In this document: piece after piece, positions 9,291-18,269 of the stretch
How the letters are laid out: each line of letters starts with the position of its first letter
Numbering within the stretch: the first letter of the stretch is position 1
Origin: Euprymna scolopes
Taxonomy: Eukaryota; Mollusca; Cephalopoda; Sepiida; Sepiolidae
Length of the DNA: 30,074 nucleotides
Assembly (NCBI GenBank): GCA_024364805.1
Contig: CM044498.1
Coordinates: forward strand, 121,155,782 to 121,185,855
Direction: 5' to 3'
Notes under the pieces: model-generated
The model's input: only the letters and a program-made list of their open reading frames with translations
What the model was told of the DNA's origin: nothing
The model's database searches: none
Translations under genes and position numbers: made by a program

Positions 9291-9741
9291 AAGTTTACAT
9301 AGACATGAAAACAGAATATTTGTTTATATATTCAGAGTCTTTGCAGAAGAAGGCTTGTTCTTTAGCTGAGATATTAAATATATTTGAATCGATAATTTAA
9401 GGGCCGTGAATTAATGGTAATCAAAACTTCCCACTCTATTACACAAATTATATTTGATTAAAAGTTATTAATAAGAGTAAATGTTCATTTGTTTTCATTG
9501 TAGAAAGAAAGTTCAATGAGAAAAGTTAGGAATATTTAAATGATTAAGTTTATGCATTTGTTGTTTATGAGTTAATGAATCGTGTGTGTGTTAGTTTCCA
9601 CATGCGTATGTTTATGTCTATCTGTATGCGTAAGTTGAGATAGCAACCCCTAGCCCGACAGAGAAACGAGGAGGCTAAGGCAAATTCTACCCTGAGTTTT
9701 GGGTCAACTGTTTATTGTAGGAAAAATTAGACCTCATATAG
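9291..9741. other. No gene seen
   Basis: AT-rich DNA in which I recognise no gene or repeat family. Confidence 0.45.
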
Positions 9742-9908
9742 GTCGGGATGGATCCAAAAGCGCCATTTCAAATAAATTCAGAAAATCTTCTGATTGGTCC
9801 AAAATATTTTTATTTGTTTTGATTAATTCGAATGAATACATGCGCAAATCTGGTTGCTCAGAAACGAGTTTAAGCATTTTTATTTTGGACACCGATGTAT
9901 AAACATCG
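9742..9908 (+). repeat. Hairpin repeat F, copy 1
   Basis: This ~165-bp segment is homologous to 26041-26203 on the other strand. It holds two small palindromes kept in both copies: TCAGAA-AATC-TTCTGA (9778-9793) and, at the far end, CGATGT-ATAA-ACATCG (9893-9908). A CCAAT box in reverse (ATTGG) follows the first hairpin in both copies. Confidence 0.75.
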
Positions 9909-10177
9909 CTAGCTACAAGGTTTCCATATAATAACACTAAAACCAAGAATATTAGACCGAATTATTCGACATCACATGTTAGCCATGAACATACACAAAA
10001 TATTTCTATAGGAGAATGTCTAGATTAAGTATTTGTTGTAGCTTTGCAGGCCGGTAATGATCCAGACAAACACAGTAATATAGTTAACAAAAATGTATTA
10101 GCAAAAGTATGTTATAAAAGTATATGTCATGATTCTGGGGCTATAACTGTCACGAATTGCTAACTCAAAAACGTGTT

Positions 10178-11322
10178 AGATTTTTTTTTTTTTACACAGT
10201 GGTCACCACTTATCAAGGCCCGTAAGCCACTCAGGGGTAAGGGTTATTGCAAGTACATTGCGTTAGTGTGGAGATTTGATGAAGTGTTTACTTAAGGGGG
10301 CGGTTCATTAAGAATTTGTTAACGTTGGACTTGAAGACATCCAAGTTGTAATCCGGTGGGAAGCAGGCAGACGGAACAGAGTTCCACAGGCGTGCAGTTC
10401 TAAGAAAGAAGCTTTGTTCATGGAATCCACGTTTTGATTTAGGCACAGATAAAGAGTGGGGGAAATTTTTCACAGTGGATTCAGCTAGACGGGTGTTTTT
10501 CGTGAAAGATTGGCGAGGGGGGACCAGAGATTGGAGTTCAGACGAGCACCTGTCATGGAAATAACGATAAAACAAGGATAGGCTCGCAATGTCTCTTCTG
10601 TGGGAGAGAGGTTGCAGGGTAGAGAAAAGGGCATCCCCCACTAAGCCACGAAGTCTATTTTGTACTCTGTCAAGGCAGGATAGGCTGTTTTTAGCAGCTC
10701 CTGCCCAGATATGGCAGCAGTATTCCATCCTTGGACGTACTTGGCTTTTATATAGATAGAGAATTGCATCAGTAGTGAGATATCTTCTGGTAGAAGGATT
10801 CCACCATCTTTCTAGCGACCTTGGCAACAGACTTGATGTACGTGTTCCATTTCAGATCAGGAGTAAAGTTCAAACCCAGAAGCTTGTCAAAACACGGGGC
10901 CTCTCCCAGACGAGAGCCATCCATCACAATTGATGCCAGGTGGGGATCAGAGCGTTGATGATGTAAGAATAGGAGTTTGGTTTTAGATGCATTAAAGGTA
11001 ACCAGCCACGTCTTTCCCCACTGAACCACGCGCTCGAGATCAGAGGAGAGAGAACCAGAGAGAACTTTGTCATTTACAGCCTTTGCTGTGTTGCCGTAGA
11101 TGGTCGTGTCATCAGCATAGATGTCAACGAATGATTTAAATATGTGTTTAGGGAGGTCATTGATGTAGATCAGGAAGAGAGTTGGGCCCAGGATTGACCC
11201 CTGAGGGATCCAGCATTAATACTGCAGGCCTCTGATTTTTGTCCATCGACCACTACTCTTATGAGCCTATCGGAGAGAAATGATTTAATGATTGAGAAAA
11301 CATTTCCAGTTATACCGTAGCT
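10178..11322 (-). pseudogene. LINE-A, longest copy: RT C-terminal half and 3' end
   Basis: From the 5' side on the minus strand: 'GSILGPTLFLIYINDLPKHI' (about 11205-11150); 'YADDTTIYG' with the paired catalytic Asp of reverse transcriptase (GCTGATGAC at 11108-11116); 'LVTFNASKTKLLFL'; 'KLLGLNFTPDLKWNTYIKSV'; then 'YLYKSQVRPRMEYCCHIWAG', 'LQPLSHRRDIASLSLFYRYF', 'RTARLWNSVPSACFPPDYN' and a stop near 10288. A 3' UTR and poly-A (T run 10181-10192) follow. The parts up to 'FYQKISHY' and from 'RRYLTTDAILYLYK' onward are in different frames (shift at about 10790). It is joined to Tc1 sequence at about 11322, so the fingers domain and endonuclease are missing. The group is CR1/L2/Jockey-like; the exact clade is not determined. 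Confidence 0.9.
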
Positions 11323-12030
11323 GTAACTATATTCATAGGTTGTTTGTAATTACACAGCCAGCAAAAAGAAATCATGACTCTTCATATTGGTCAAAAGTGC
11401 TTTTTAGCGACGAAAGCAAGTTCAATAGGCTAGGCAGCGATGGTAAGCAGTGCGTCTGTCGGAGGAAAGACGAAGAATTTAATCCTAGGTGCTAAGTTTC
11501 AACGCTGCAAAGTGGTGGAGGTTCAGTTTTGGTGTGGGGCATTATTAGTACCAATGGCCAAGGGTCTATAGTTCGCTTGCAAGGTCGAATTAATTCGACC
11601 AAGTACATTAATATATTGACTGATCATTTTCTACCCTACTTTGGTCGGAATTTGGATGATAATCCCAACTTCATGTAGGATAATGCTCCCATTCACACAG
11701 CTGACAATGTCAGGAGGCTCCTGGAAGAGCATGATATTCCGTGTTTGGATTGGCCTGCACAATCTCCAGACCTCAATCCTATCGAAAACGTATGGAATTA
11801 TATCAAACAACAGCTACGCAATGATAAAATTTCAAATTTGGAAGAACTTTGAACAAAAATTAAAGAAAAGCAGGATGCCGTTTCCCCGGAGTATTGCTGC
11901 AGTCTAATTCAAGGAATTCCCAAAAGATTGCAGTCTGTTAAATTGCAGAAGGGCTATGCTACTAAATTGTGTTCCTGTTGTATTTGTGTTGCATTAATGT
12001 TCTAAAGTTACATTTAATAACAATTTTCCA
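11323..12030 (+). pseudogene. Tc1-type transposase, 5'-truncated, copy 1
   Basis: One plus frame runs through 'WSKVLFSDESKFNRLGSDGK' (first catalytic Asp), 'FNPRC', 'GGGSVLVWGIISTNGQGS', 'DNAPIHTADNVRRLLEEHD' (second Asp) and 'WPAQSPDLNPIENVWNYI' (third residue Glu). It ends with 'YCCSLIQGIPKRLQSVKLQK' and 'GYATK'. The second and third catalytic residues are 34 apart, giving the classical Tc1 DD34E signature. Three in-frame stops (about 11493, 11678 and 11850) break it; the one at 11678 is TAG where 'QDNA' is expected. The N-terminal helix-turn-helix region is missing because the sequence starts inside the transposase, against LINE-A. The element is inactive. Confidence 0.9.
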
Positions 12031-12400
12031 TCAATGTCAAGAGGTTCCTGGAAGAGCATGATATTCCGTGTTTGGATTGGCATGCACAATATCCAGATCT
12101 CAATCCTATCGAAAACATATGGCATTACGCAATTATAAAATTTAAAATTTGGAAGAAATTTGGACAAAATTAAAGAACATGGGATGCCCTTTCCACGGAG
12201 TATTGCTGCAGTCTAATTCAAGGAATTCCTAAAAGATTGCAGACTGTCAAATTACAGAAGGGATATGCGACTAAATATTAACTAGTTCATTGTGTTCCTG
12301 TTTTATTTGTGTGGCATTAATGTTCTAAAGTTACATTTAAATAACAATTTTTCATTTTGCGAACATTCTTTTTGCCTCCTCAATTTGAAGTTATTTTTGA
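12031..12400 (+). pseudogene. Tc1-type transposase, partial second copy
   Basis: Starting at 'AATGTCAAGAGG' (12033), this repeats the 3' third of the preceding transposase with a period of about 327 bp: 'RFLEEHDIPCLDWHAQYPDL', 'NPIENIWHY', then a ~16-bp deletion, then 'YCCSLIQGIPKRLQTVKLQK' and 'GYATKY' with its stop. It runs on into about 100 bp of 3' flank absent from the first copy. The two differ at many sites, so this is not a very recent duplication. Confidence 0.85.
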
Positions 12401-12920
12401 CGTGAGCACTAGAATATTTCAATTAAAAGTCAAACATGAACAGGTAAAATTATAGAGGAATTAACTTGCTACTTTAAATTATCGATTCAAATATCTTTAA
12501 TATCTCTGCTAAAGAATAAGCCTTGTTCAGTATCCGTACCATAGAAACAACCTAACAAACTACCAAAACTTATATTAATAAAAAGAGACCAGACCAATTC
12601 ACCTACTATAAAGATTGATATTTAATCAATGCAATAAATTACATCACCGAAACACAATACAAGTTTGACAAAAGTATACATAAAAACAAATGCTTTATCA
12701 ATCTTAATGAGAATTAAAACTCAACGCTTTAAAAAGTCCCTTTTAACCATAATAGATTTTTAACACGATTTTATCTTTTCTTTGATTTCTTCTAATCAAA
12801 AATTCACAACAAAACGTTTTTGCCGCCTAACAGAAGGACTACTTATATTATATAAGCATGCACAGTGAACAGTATGTCAATAAACACCGGATAATTTAAG
12901 TAAAAAACTGATGCACATCT
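12401..12920. other. No gene seen
   Basis: AT-rich DNA right of the Tc1 remnants. Nothing is recognised. Confidence 0.45.
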
Positions 12921-13055
12921 CTTTAGGGTTTGGTTTAGGATTAGGTTAGAGTTTAGAGTTATGGAGGTTAGCCTTGGGATTAGGGTTTTGGTTTGTGTTT
13001 AGTGTTAGGGTTAGGATTAGGGTTAGGGTTAGGGTCTGAGTTAGGGTTAGGCTTT
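12921..13055 (+). repeat. Interstitial telomere-like array (TTAGGG)n, degenerate
   Basis: About 130 bp of TTAGGG and close variants (GTTTAGGG, TTAGGA, TTAGAG). The clearest run, at about 13004-13051, holds several exact TTAGGG units. TTAGGG is the telomere repeat of most metazoans, molluscs included. Confidence 0.9.
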
Positions 13056-13394
13056 AATAGATATTTTATTACTCTCTTCACAGCTTGAATAAAACCAGAT
13101 TAGGTCTCATCCTTTCATCCATTAATTTCTACTTACGTCTCTCACTTAGCCCGTCCTTTTGGGCGGCTGCCACAAACATCAAAGCAATCAACCATTTTGA
13201 TACGGAGACGCTATCAACCATTACGACGCTGATTATCATACACGTTTGAACTTTGTTTTAAATAATTAATTCTAAACATTAAAGAACGTCTCGACAAGAG
13301 TTTTTTTTTTTTTTTTACTTTAATGTTTTGTTCTGCATTTGTTAATTTTGCTGTTTGTTTGTTCCTAAATTGTCGGGTTTTTGTTTGCTTGTTT
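13056..13394. other. No gene seen; poly-T tract
   Basis: It includes a T run at 13302-13316. The sequence between it and the LINE-A 3' UTR is GTTT-rich. The small minus frame at 13214-13423 is an artefact of these runs. Confidence 0.5.
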
Positions 13395-14805
13395 TCTTTT
13401 ACTTGGGAATCACTACTTATCAAGGCCAGAACAGCACTCGAGGATAAGAGTTAATGAATATACGATAGTAGTGTAGTAATCGCTAATGGTGTAAATTGGG
13501 TAGAATTTGATTAATTATGGGGACGGCTCAACAAGAACTTGTTTACATTGGATTTGAAGGCTACCATGTTGTATTCAACTGGGAAGCAGGCTAACAGAAC
13601 AGAAGCTATGCGTATTTGCGTTTAGATTTAGGCACTTATAGAGAGTGGGTGAAATCATATATAGTAGTTGTAGCTAGTCCAGTGTTTTTTGTGAAGATTT
13701 GGCAAGAAGGACTATAGATTGGAGTTCAGTTGAGCACTTGCCACGATAGCGATAGAGCAGAAAGGGGCTCGCAACGTCTCTTCTGTGGGAAAAGGGTTGA
13801 AGGGAAGAGGAAAGGTTTCGAAGCCGGTTTGAACTCTATCAAGAAATGATAGGTAGCGTCGGGCAGCTCTTGCCATGGTGTGGCAACAGTACTTCATTTT
13901 AGGATGTGCCTGACTCTTATGCGGGTAGAGGATTGCATCGGTAGTGAGATACCTGCTGAAGTCGTATAGTGGTCCAATCATTATTCCAGCAATATTGGCA
14001 ACAGGTTTGATGTATGTCTTCCATTTCAGATCAGGGATGAAGGTCAGTCTCAGAAGCTTGTCAAGACGAAAGATATTCATTTCAATTGAGGTGTGATGGG
14101 GGGTCAGAGCGACTGCACCACGTTTTCAAGATCAGAAAAAAAGGGAATCAGATAGATATTGGTCATTGTTAGCCTTTGAAGTATTGTCATAGATCGTGGC
14201 GTCGTCGGCATGAATGTCTACGAATAATATAAGAATGTGATTTGGGAGATCATTGATGAAGACCGGGAAGAAGGTTCGGCTCATGATAGCACCCTGTGGG
14301 ATACCAGCGTTAATACGAGTTTCTAATTTTTGCCTATCAAGGAGCTTCTAGGAAGAATTTATCCTGCCTTGACAGAGTTCAGAATAGACTTCGTAGCCTA
14401 GTGAGGGGTGCCCTTTTCTCTTCACTGCAACCTCTTTCTCACAGAAGAGACATTGCGAGCTTGTCTCTGTTTTATCATTATTTTCATGACAAGTGCTTAT
14501 AAGCCTATCAGAGAGAAAGGATTTAATAACTGAGCGGACATTTCCAGCTATTCCATAGCTGGCGATCTTGTGAAGTAGACCTTTATTCCATAGTCTATCA
14601 AAAACCTTTGATATGTCAAGAGCTATTCGTCTAGAAACGAAGCCCCCGTCAAGAGATTCAATAATCCTGTGTGATATAGTAGCTTTAGATCTCGTAGAAC
14701 GAAAACCATGTTGCATGTATCTGAGCAGGTTATTTTAGCTGAGGTGGTTGACCAATTCTCTGTTTATTAAGGATTTCAGCAACTTACTCATAACGCACAG
14801 GAGAA
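13395..14805 (-). pseudogene. LINE-A, copy reaching the RT fingers, with an internal inverted patch
   Basis: From 14805 down: 'MSKLLKSLINRELVNHLS' (fingers), 'QHGFRSTRSKATISHRIIES', 'ALDISKVFDRLWNKGLLHKI' with the first catalytic Asp, 'SVIKSFLSDRLI' (about 14510), then the inverted patch at 14340-14497. After it come 'AGIPQGAIMSRTFFPVFIND' (about 14300-14240), 'IHADDATIYD' (the YADD box with H for Y), 'LDKLLRLTFIPDLKWKTYIK', 'YPHKSQAHPKMKYCCH', and the decayed tail and 3' UTR to about 13395. Several stops and frameshifts are present, plus a ~30-50 bp deletion in the 'RTARLWNS' region near 13595. The copy is dead. Confidence 0.88.
14340..14497 (+). repeat. 158-bp inverted copy of 15429-15586
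   Basis: In an otherwise minus-strand LINE-A, these 158 bp read as plus-strand LINE-A tail: 'LSCLDRVQNRLRSLVRGALF' then 'LQPLSHRRDIASLSLFYHYF'. They match the reverse complement of 15429-15586 at 157 of 158 positions without a gap; the single difference is in 'GAGGGGTGCC' against 'GAGGGATGCC'. In the copy at 10.2-11.3 kb about 12 bp occupy this place. Confidence 0.95.
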
Positions 14806-15049
14806 AAAAGAGAGTGTAGCAATTAGAGCCATTTGCTTTTTAGCGATCGTCATAATCACATCTCGATTCAGTCAGTGCAAGTCGTTTGTGCATTAAATTA
14901 TGAAATAAACTAACATTATAAAACTGTAATTTTGTTAATCTAATGTTGCATTAATCTTTATAAAAAAAACTATTTTTTAAAACGTACATAGGAATTTGCT
15001 AATAATTTTTAAAGCCAGAAATGGATTTCTATTCAAGAGTTTTGATGCT

Positions 15050-15701
15050 TTTTTTACAAAGGAATGACCACTTATCAAAGCTCAAAGGCCACTCGAGGAT
15101 AAGGGTTAAAGAGTGTACAGTGGTCAAAAGGACAATATCATAGTAATCGTTAGAAGTGTAAATTTGGTGAATTGGATTACTTAAGGGGAACGGCTCATCA
15201 AGAACTTGTTTACGTTGGACTTGAAGACGGCCATATTGTAGTGAGCTGAAAAGCAGGTAAACGGCAGAGAATTCCACAGGTGTGCAGTTCTAAGAAAGAA
15301 GTTTTGATCATGGAATCTACGCTTAGGCTTAGGTACAGATAAAGAGTGGGGGAGATAGTGTTTACAGCCAAACAAGTGTTTCTCGTGAATGCTTTGCGAG
15401 GGGGGGGCAATAGATTAGAGCTAAGACTAGCACTTGTCATGAAAATAATGATAAAACAGAGACAAGCTCGCAATGTCTCTTCTGTGAGAAAGAGGTTGCA
15501 GTGAAGAGAAAAGGGCATCCCTCACTAGGCTACGAAGTCTATTCTGAACTCTGTCAAGGCAGGATAAATTCTTCCTAGAAGCTCCTGTCCAGCTGTGACA
15601 GCAATACTCTATCCTTGGACGTATCTGGCTCTTATATAGGTAGAGAATTGCATCAGCAGGTAGATATCTACTGGATCGATAGAAGGATCCCACCGTTTTT
15701 C
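15050..15701 (-). pseudogene. LINE-A 3' fragment, copy 4
   Basis: 5'-truncated at about 15701, the minus strand reads 'VGSFYRSSRYLPADAILYLY', 'KSQIRPRIEYCCHSWTGAS', 'LSCLDRVQNRLRSLVRDALF', 'LQPLSHRRDIASLSLFYHYF', then in other frames 'KAFTRNTCLAVNTISPTLYL' and 'FFLRTAHLWNSLPFTCF', ending near 15181. A 3' UTR and T run (about 15051-15057) follow. At least two frameshifts are present. It is the likely donor of the inverted patch at 14340-14497. Confidence 0.9.
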
Positions 15702-15702
15702 C

Positions 15703-15787
15703 TTTTGTTCAACTATTAAGGAAAGATTAAAAATGGCTCACTTGTTTACGAAGAAACTGAAATGCATTATAATGGTTTTAATCTTAG
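15703..15787 (+). repeat. Left ~85-bp direct repeat flanking mariner
   Basis: Begins 'TTTTGTTCAACTATTAA' and contains 'CTTGTTTACGAAGAAACT' and 'AAATGCATTAT'. A diverged but clear copy in the same orientation lies at 16961-17045, beyond the mariner's right end. Confidence 0.85.
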
Positions 15788-15829
15788 ACTTTATTAGGTT
15801 GAGAAGAAAGTTCTTGCGGAATTTTTAAT

Positions 15830-16151
15830 NNNNNNNNNNNNNNNNNNNNNNNNNNNNNNNNNNNNNNNNNNNNNNNNNNNNNNNNNNNNNNNNNNNNNNN
15901 NNNNNNNNNNNNNNNNNNNNNNNNNNNNNNNNNNNNNNNNNNNNNNNNNNNNNNNNNNNNNNNNNNNNNNNNNNNNNNNNNNNNNNNNNNNNNNNNNNNN
16001 NNNNNNNNNNNNNNNNNNNNNNNNNNNNNNNNNNNNNNNNNNNNNNNNNNNNNNNNNNNNNNNNNNNNNNNNNNNNNNNNNNNNNNNNNNNNNNNNNNNN
16101 NNNNNNNNNNNNNNNNNNNNNNNNNNNNNNNNNNNNNNNNNNNNNNNNNNN
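15830..16151. other. Assembly gap (322 N)
   Basis: The unsequenced run covers the 5' part of the mariner, where the transposase start and its DNA-binding domain would lie. Long frames reported across the gap on the minus strand have no meaning. Confidence 1.
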
Positions 16152-16800
16152 CACTTGAGAGAGATTGGAAAGACAAAAGACTTGATAAATGGGTGCCTCA
16201 CGAATTGCCCGACAACCAAAAGCAACGCGTTTATGAAGTGTCATCTTTCCCTCTATTACGCAACAAAAACGATTCGTTACTCGACCGGGTTGTGACTTGC
16301 GATGGAAAGTGGGTTCATTACGACAACCGATGACGCTCAGCTCAGTGGTTAGACACCGACAAAGCTCCACAACACTTCCCGAAGCCAGAGTTGCACTAAA
16401 AAAGGTCATGCTAGCTGTTGGTGGTCTGCGACCGGTCTCATTCATTACAGTTTTTTTTTTTTAATTCAGTTGAAACCATTACGGTGGAGATCAAATACAT
16501 CAGAAACTTCAACAACACCCAGCATTAGTCAACAGAAAAGGCCCAATTCTCCTCCACAACAATGCCCGACCGCACGTTATTAAACCGACCTTGAAGAAGT
16601 TGAACGAATTGGGCTACGAAACTCTGCCTCATCCGCCATACTCTCACCTACCGACTACCACGTTTTTCAAGCATTTCGGCAACTGTTTGCGTTAGAAATG
16701 CTTCAAAAACCTAAGCGATATCAAAAACGCCTTCAGTGACCTCATCAATTTCATAGAACGCAAGATTTTTACGTAACTAACATAAATAAATGCGTTGGCA
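16152..16800 (+). pseudogene. Mariner transposase remnant (SETMAR/Hsmar1-like)
   Basis: The plus strand opens with 'HLREIGKTKRLDKWVPHELP', then 'NQKQRVYEVSS', 'LLDRVVTCDGKWVHYDNR' (first catalytic Asp), a stop, 'RSAQWLDTDKAPQHFPKPEL', another stop and 'KKVMLAV'. After a T-run with frame loss it resumes at 'KLQQHPALVNRKGPILLHNN' and 'ARPHVIKPTLKKLNELGYET', then 'LPHPPYS'. The second catalytic Asp is Asn (HNNARPH for HDNARPH). The third block 'TDYH' survives only after a small deletion and frame change. The order and wording follow the human Hsmar1/SETMAR transposase closely. At least two stops and two frame changes are visible. Confidence 0.92.
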
Positions 16801-16960
16801 AATGTGTGTTGATTCTGATATTGCTTATTTCGATCAAGAATTTGCTTTTTTGAGCCGCGATATGTCTATCTGAATTTAACAGTTAAAACCCGCAAGAACT
16901 TTCTTGTCAACGTGATAAATTCAATTCACATTTCGAAGATCCATGAAGAAATTTAATCAT

Positions 16961-17045
16961 TTTTGTTGAACTATTAACAAAAAATCTAAATATTGCTAAC
17001 TTGTTTACGAAGAAACTAAAATGCATTATGGTGATTTTAATTTTG
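16961..17045 (+). repeat. Right ~85-bp direct repeat flanking mariner
   Basis: Begins 'TTTTGTTGAACTATTAA' and carries 'CTTGTTTACGAAGAAACT'. It pairs with 15703-15787, and 45 bp separate it from the mariner's right TIR. Confidence 0.85.
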
Positions 17046-18200
17046 CAATTAAATTATTTTTAATAAGATTCTATTCGTTTTAGTTTATGTTTTTGCATTT
17101 TTTTATTCGAATAAATAACAGTTTAACAAAAAGAAAACAATATATAAATTTGTGGTGTGATCCCTGGATTTGGTAGCTAACTTTCGGTATTGATAAGAAC
17201 CACTTGACATTTAATATAAATTGTCTATAAATGTTATGCTTTAGCATAAAGATGAAGGCATAGATTCATAATAAAATAGAAATAAAAGAAACACTAAGAG
17301 AATAGAAAGGTCACCATGTAGTAATTGCCTACTAAAATATAAAAGTGTTTTCAAAAGCAAAAATCGAGAAACAAGAAGTTCTAATAAAACATTTGTACAT
17401 CTACAATTTTATAAGCATATAAAAATTATTTTCAATCAGTAAATATCCATAAGACAAACATATGTTTTTTTAAAGAAAGTTGAATAAATAATCTCAATCT
17501 AAAATGTTAATAGTTTGAATAATATGCGTATGTAAGTATTTGGCAGCGTGGCATTCTGTATGTGTGTGTGTTGGTTTACCTTTTTCTTGTTAGTGCGTGT
17601 ATAGTTGTGTGTAACAGTTAGTTTCTCCTCGCCTGACTCTTGCTAGTGTATAAGAATGTGTGCGCGAGATAAAGGAAGCTGGTGTGTGAGTCATTGAGTC
17701 TTTTTGCCTGCTACCTTCTACCTTCTTTGCCTTTGCCTTCTACCTTCCCTGATCAAACGGGGGAAGATTGTTTAGGTCTTTCGGTACAGCGACCGGCTTG
17801 GGAATTCTGGAGAAAAATCGTTTTGAGTTTCTAAGTTCGCACTGGCTAATTACTTTCATATAGGCGTATTAATTTTAGGGGTTTAAACGATTTTCATTGG
17901 TTAAAAATTCATCCAGTTCACATGTTCATTTAAAAACTTACTTGCTTCTAGGAATGACGAGGAAAGTGAATTAAAACAAAGCGGGTAAAGAAAGAGGATA
18001 ACTGTTTTTTTTTTATTTTTGTTCATCCTCAAAAAGGCATATTGCCACTTGGAAAAATACTTTCCTTGCAGGGACGGAACTCTTTAATGGTTAATCTCCT
18101 CTCTCCCCTCAATATATAGAAAAAATGTTTTGAAAAGGCCCTGAAAATCATATTCTTCATAACCAGTAAAAATTGCCTCGAAATATTAGGAGTTATGTCC
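17046..18200. other. No gene seen; pyrimidine-rich patch
   Basis: About 1.15 kb of mostly AT-rich DNA. A repetitive pyrimidine patch at about 17703-17748 (CTACCTTCTACCTTC, GCCTTTGCCTTCTACCTTCC) and a TGTGTG-rich zone near 17560-17670 stand out. I recognise no coding sequence. Confidence 0.45.
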
Positions 18201-18243
18201 CTTTATCACAAAACTACCTACCTTGGGTAGTTTTGTGATAAAG
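18201..18243. repeat. Perfect 18-bp stem hairpin
   Basis: CTTTATCACAAAACTACC (18201-18218) is followed by a 7-base loop (TACCTTG) and its exact reverse complement (18226-18243). There are no mismatches. It sits about 30-70 bp left of the LINE-B 3' end. Confidence 0.95.
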
Positions 18244-18269
18244 ATTCAAATCTCCGTTTATTTTTGTTC

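Larger units (their letters stand above)
15794..16915 (+). mobile_element. Mariner element, cecropia-type (Hsmar1-like), with TIRs and TA target site
   Basis: The left TIR (15794-15819, TTAGGTTGAGAAGAAAGTTC then TTGCGG) and the right TIR (16890-16915, inverted) are each 26 bp and differ at three bases. TA dinucleotides flank both ends (15792-15793 and 16916-16917), as mariner target duplications do. The left TIR closely resembles that of human Hsmar1, which also begins TTAGGTTG and ends TTGCGG. Length is 1122 bp including a 322-base run of N; related elements are about 1.28 kb, so either the gap size is nominal or the copy is deleted. The transposase is broken, so the element is a non-autonomous relic. 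Confidence 0.93.

Noticed and set aside
9118-9369. 83-codon plus-strand frame with Cys/Val/Ile repeats
   Set aside because: It is a translation of TA and TG microsatellites.
15784-16445. Minus-strand frames of 130-206 codons across the gap
   Set aside because: Most codons are N. The sequence on the right is a plus-strand mariner transposase, so these frames are meaningless.
17703-17748. Polypyrimidine tract of a splice acceptor before a host exon
   Set aside because: The CTACCTTC/GCCTTTGCC pattern is a short tandem pyrimidine repeat, and no open frame with recognisable protein follows.
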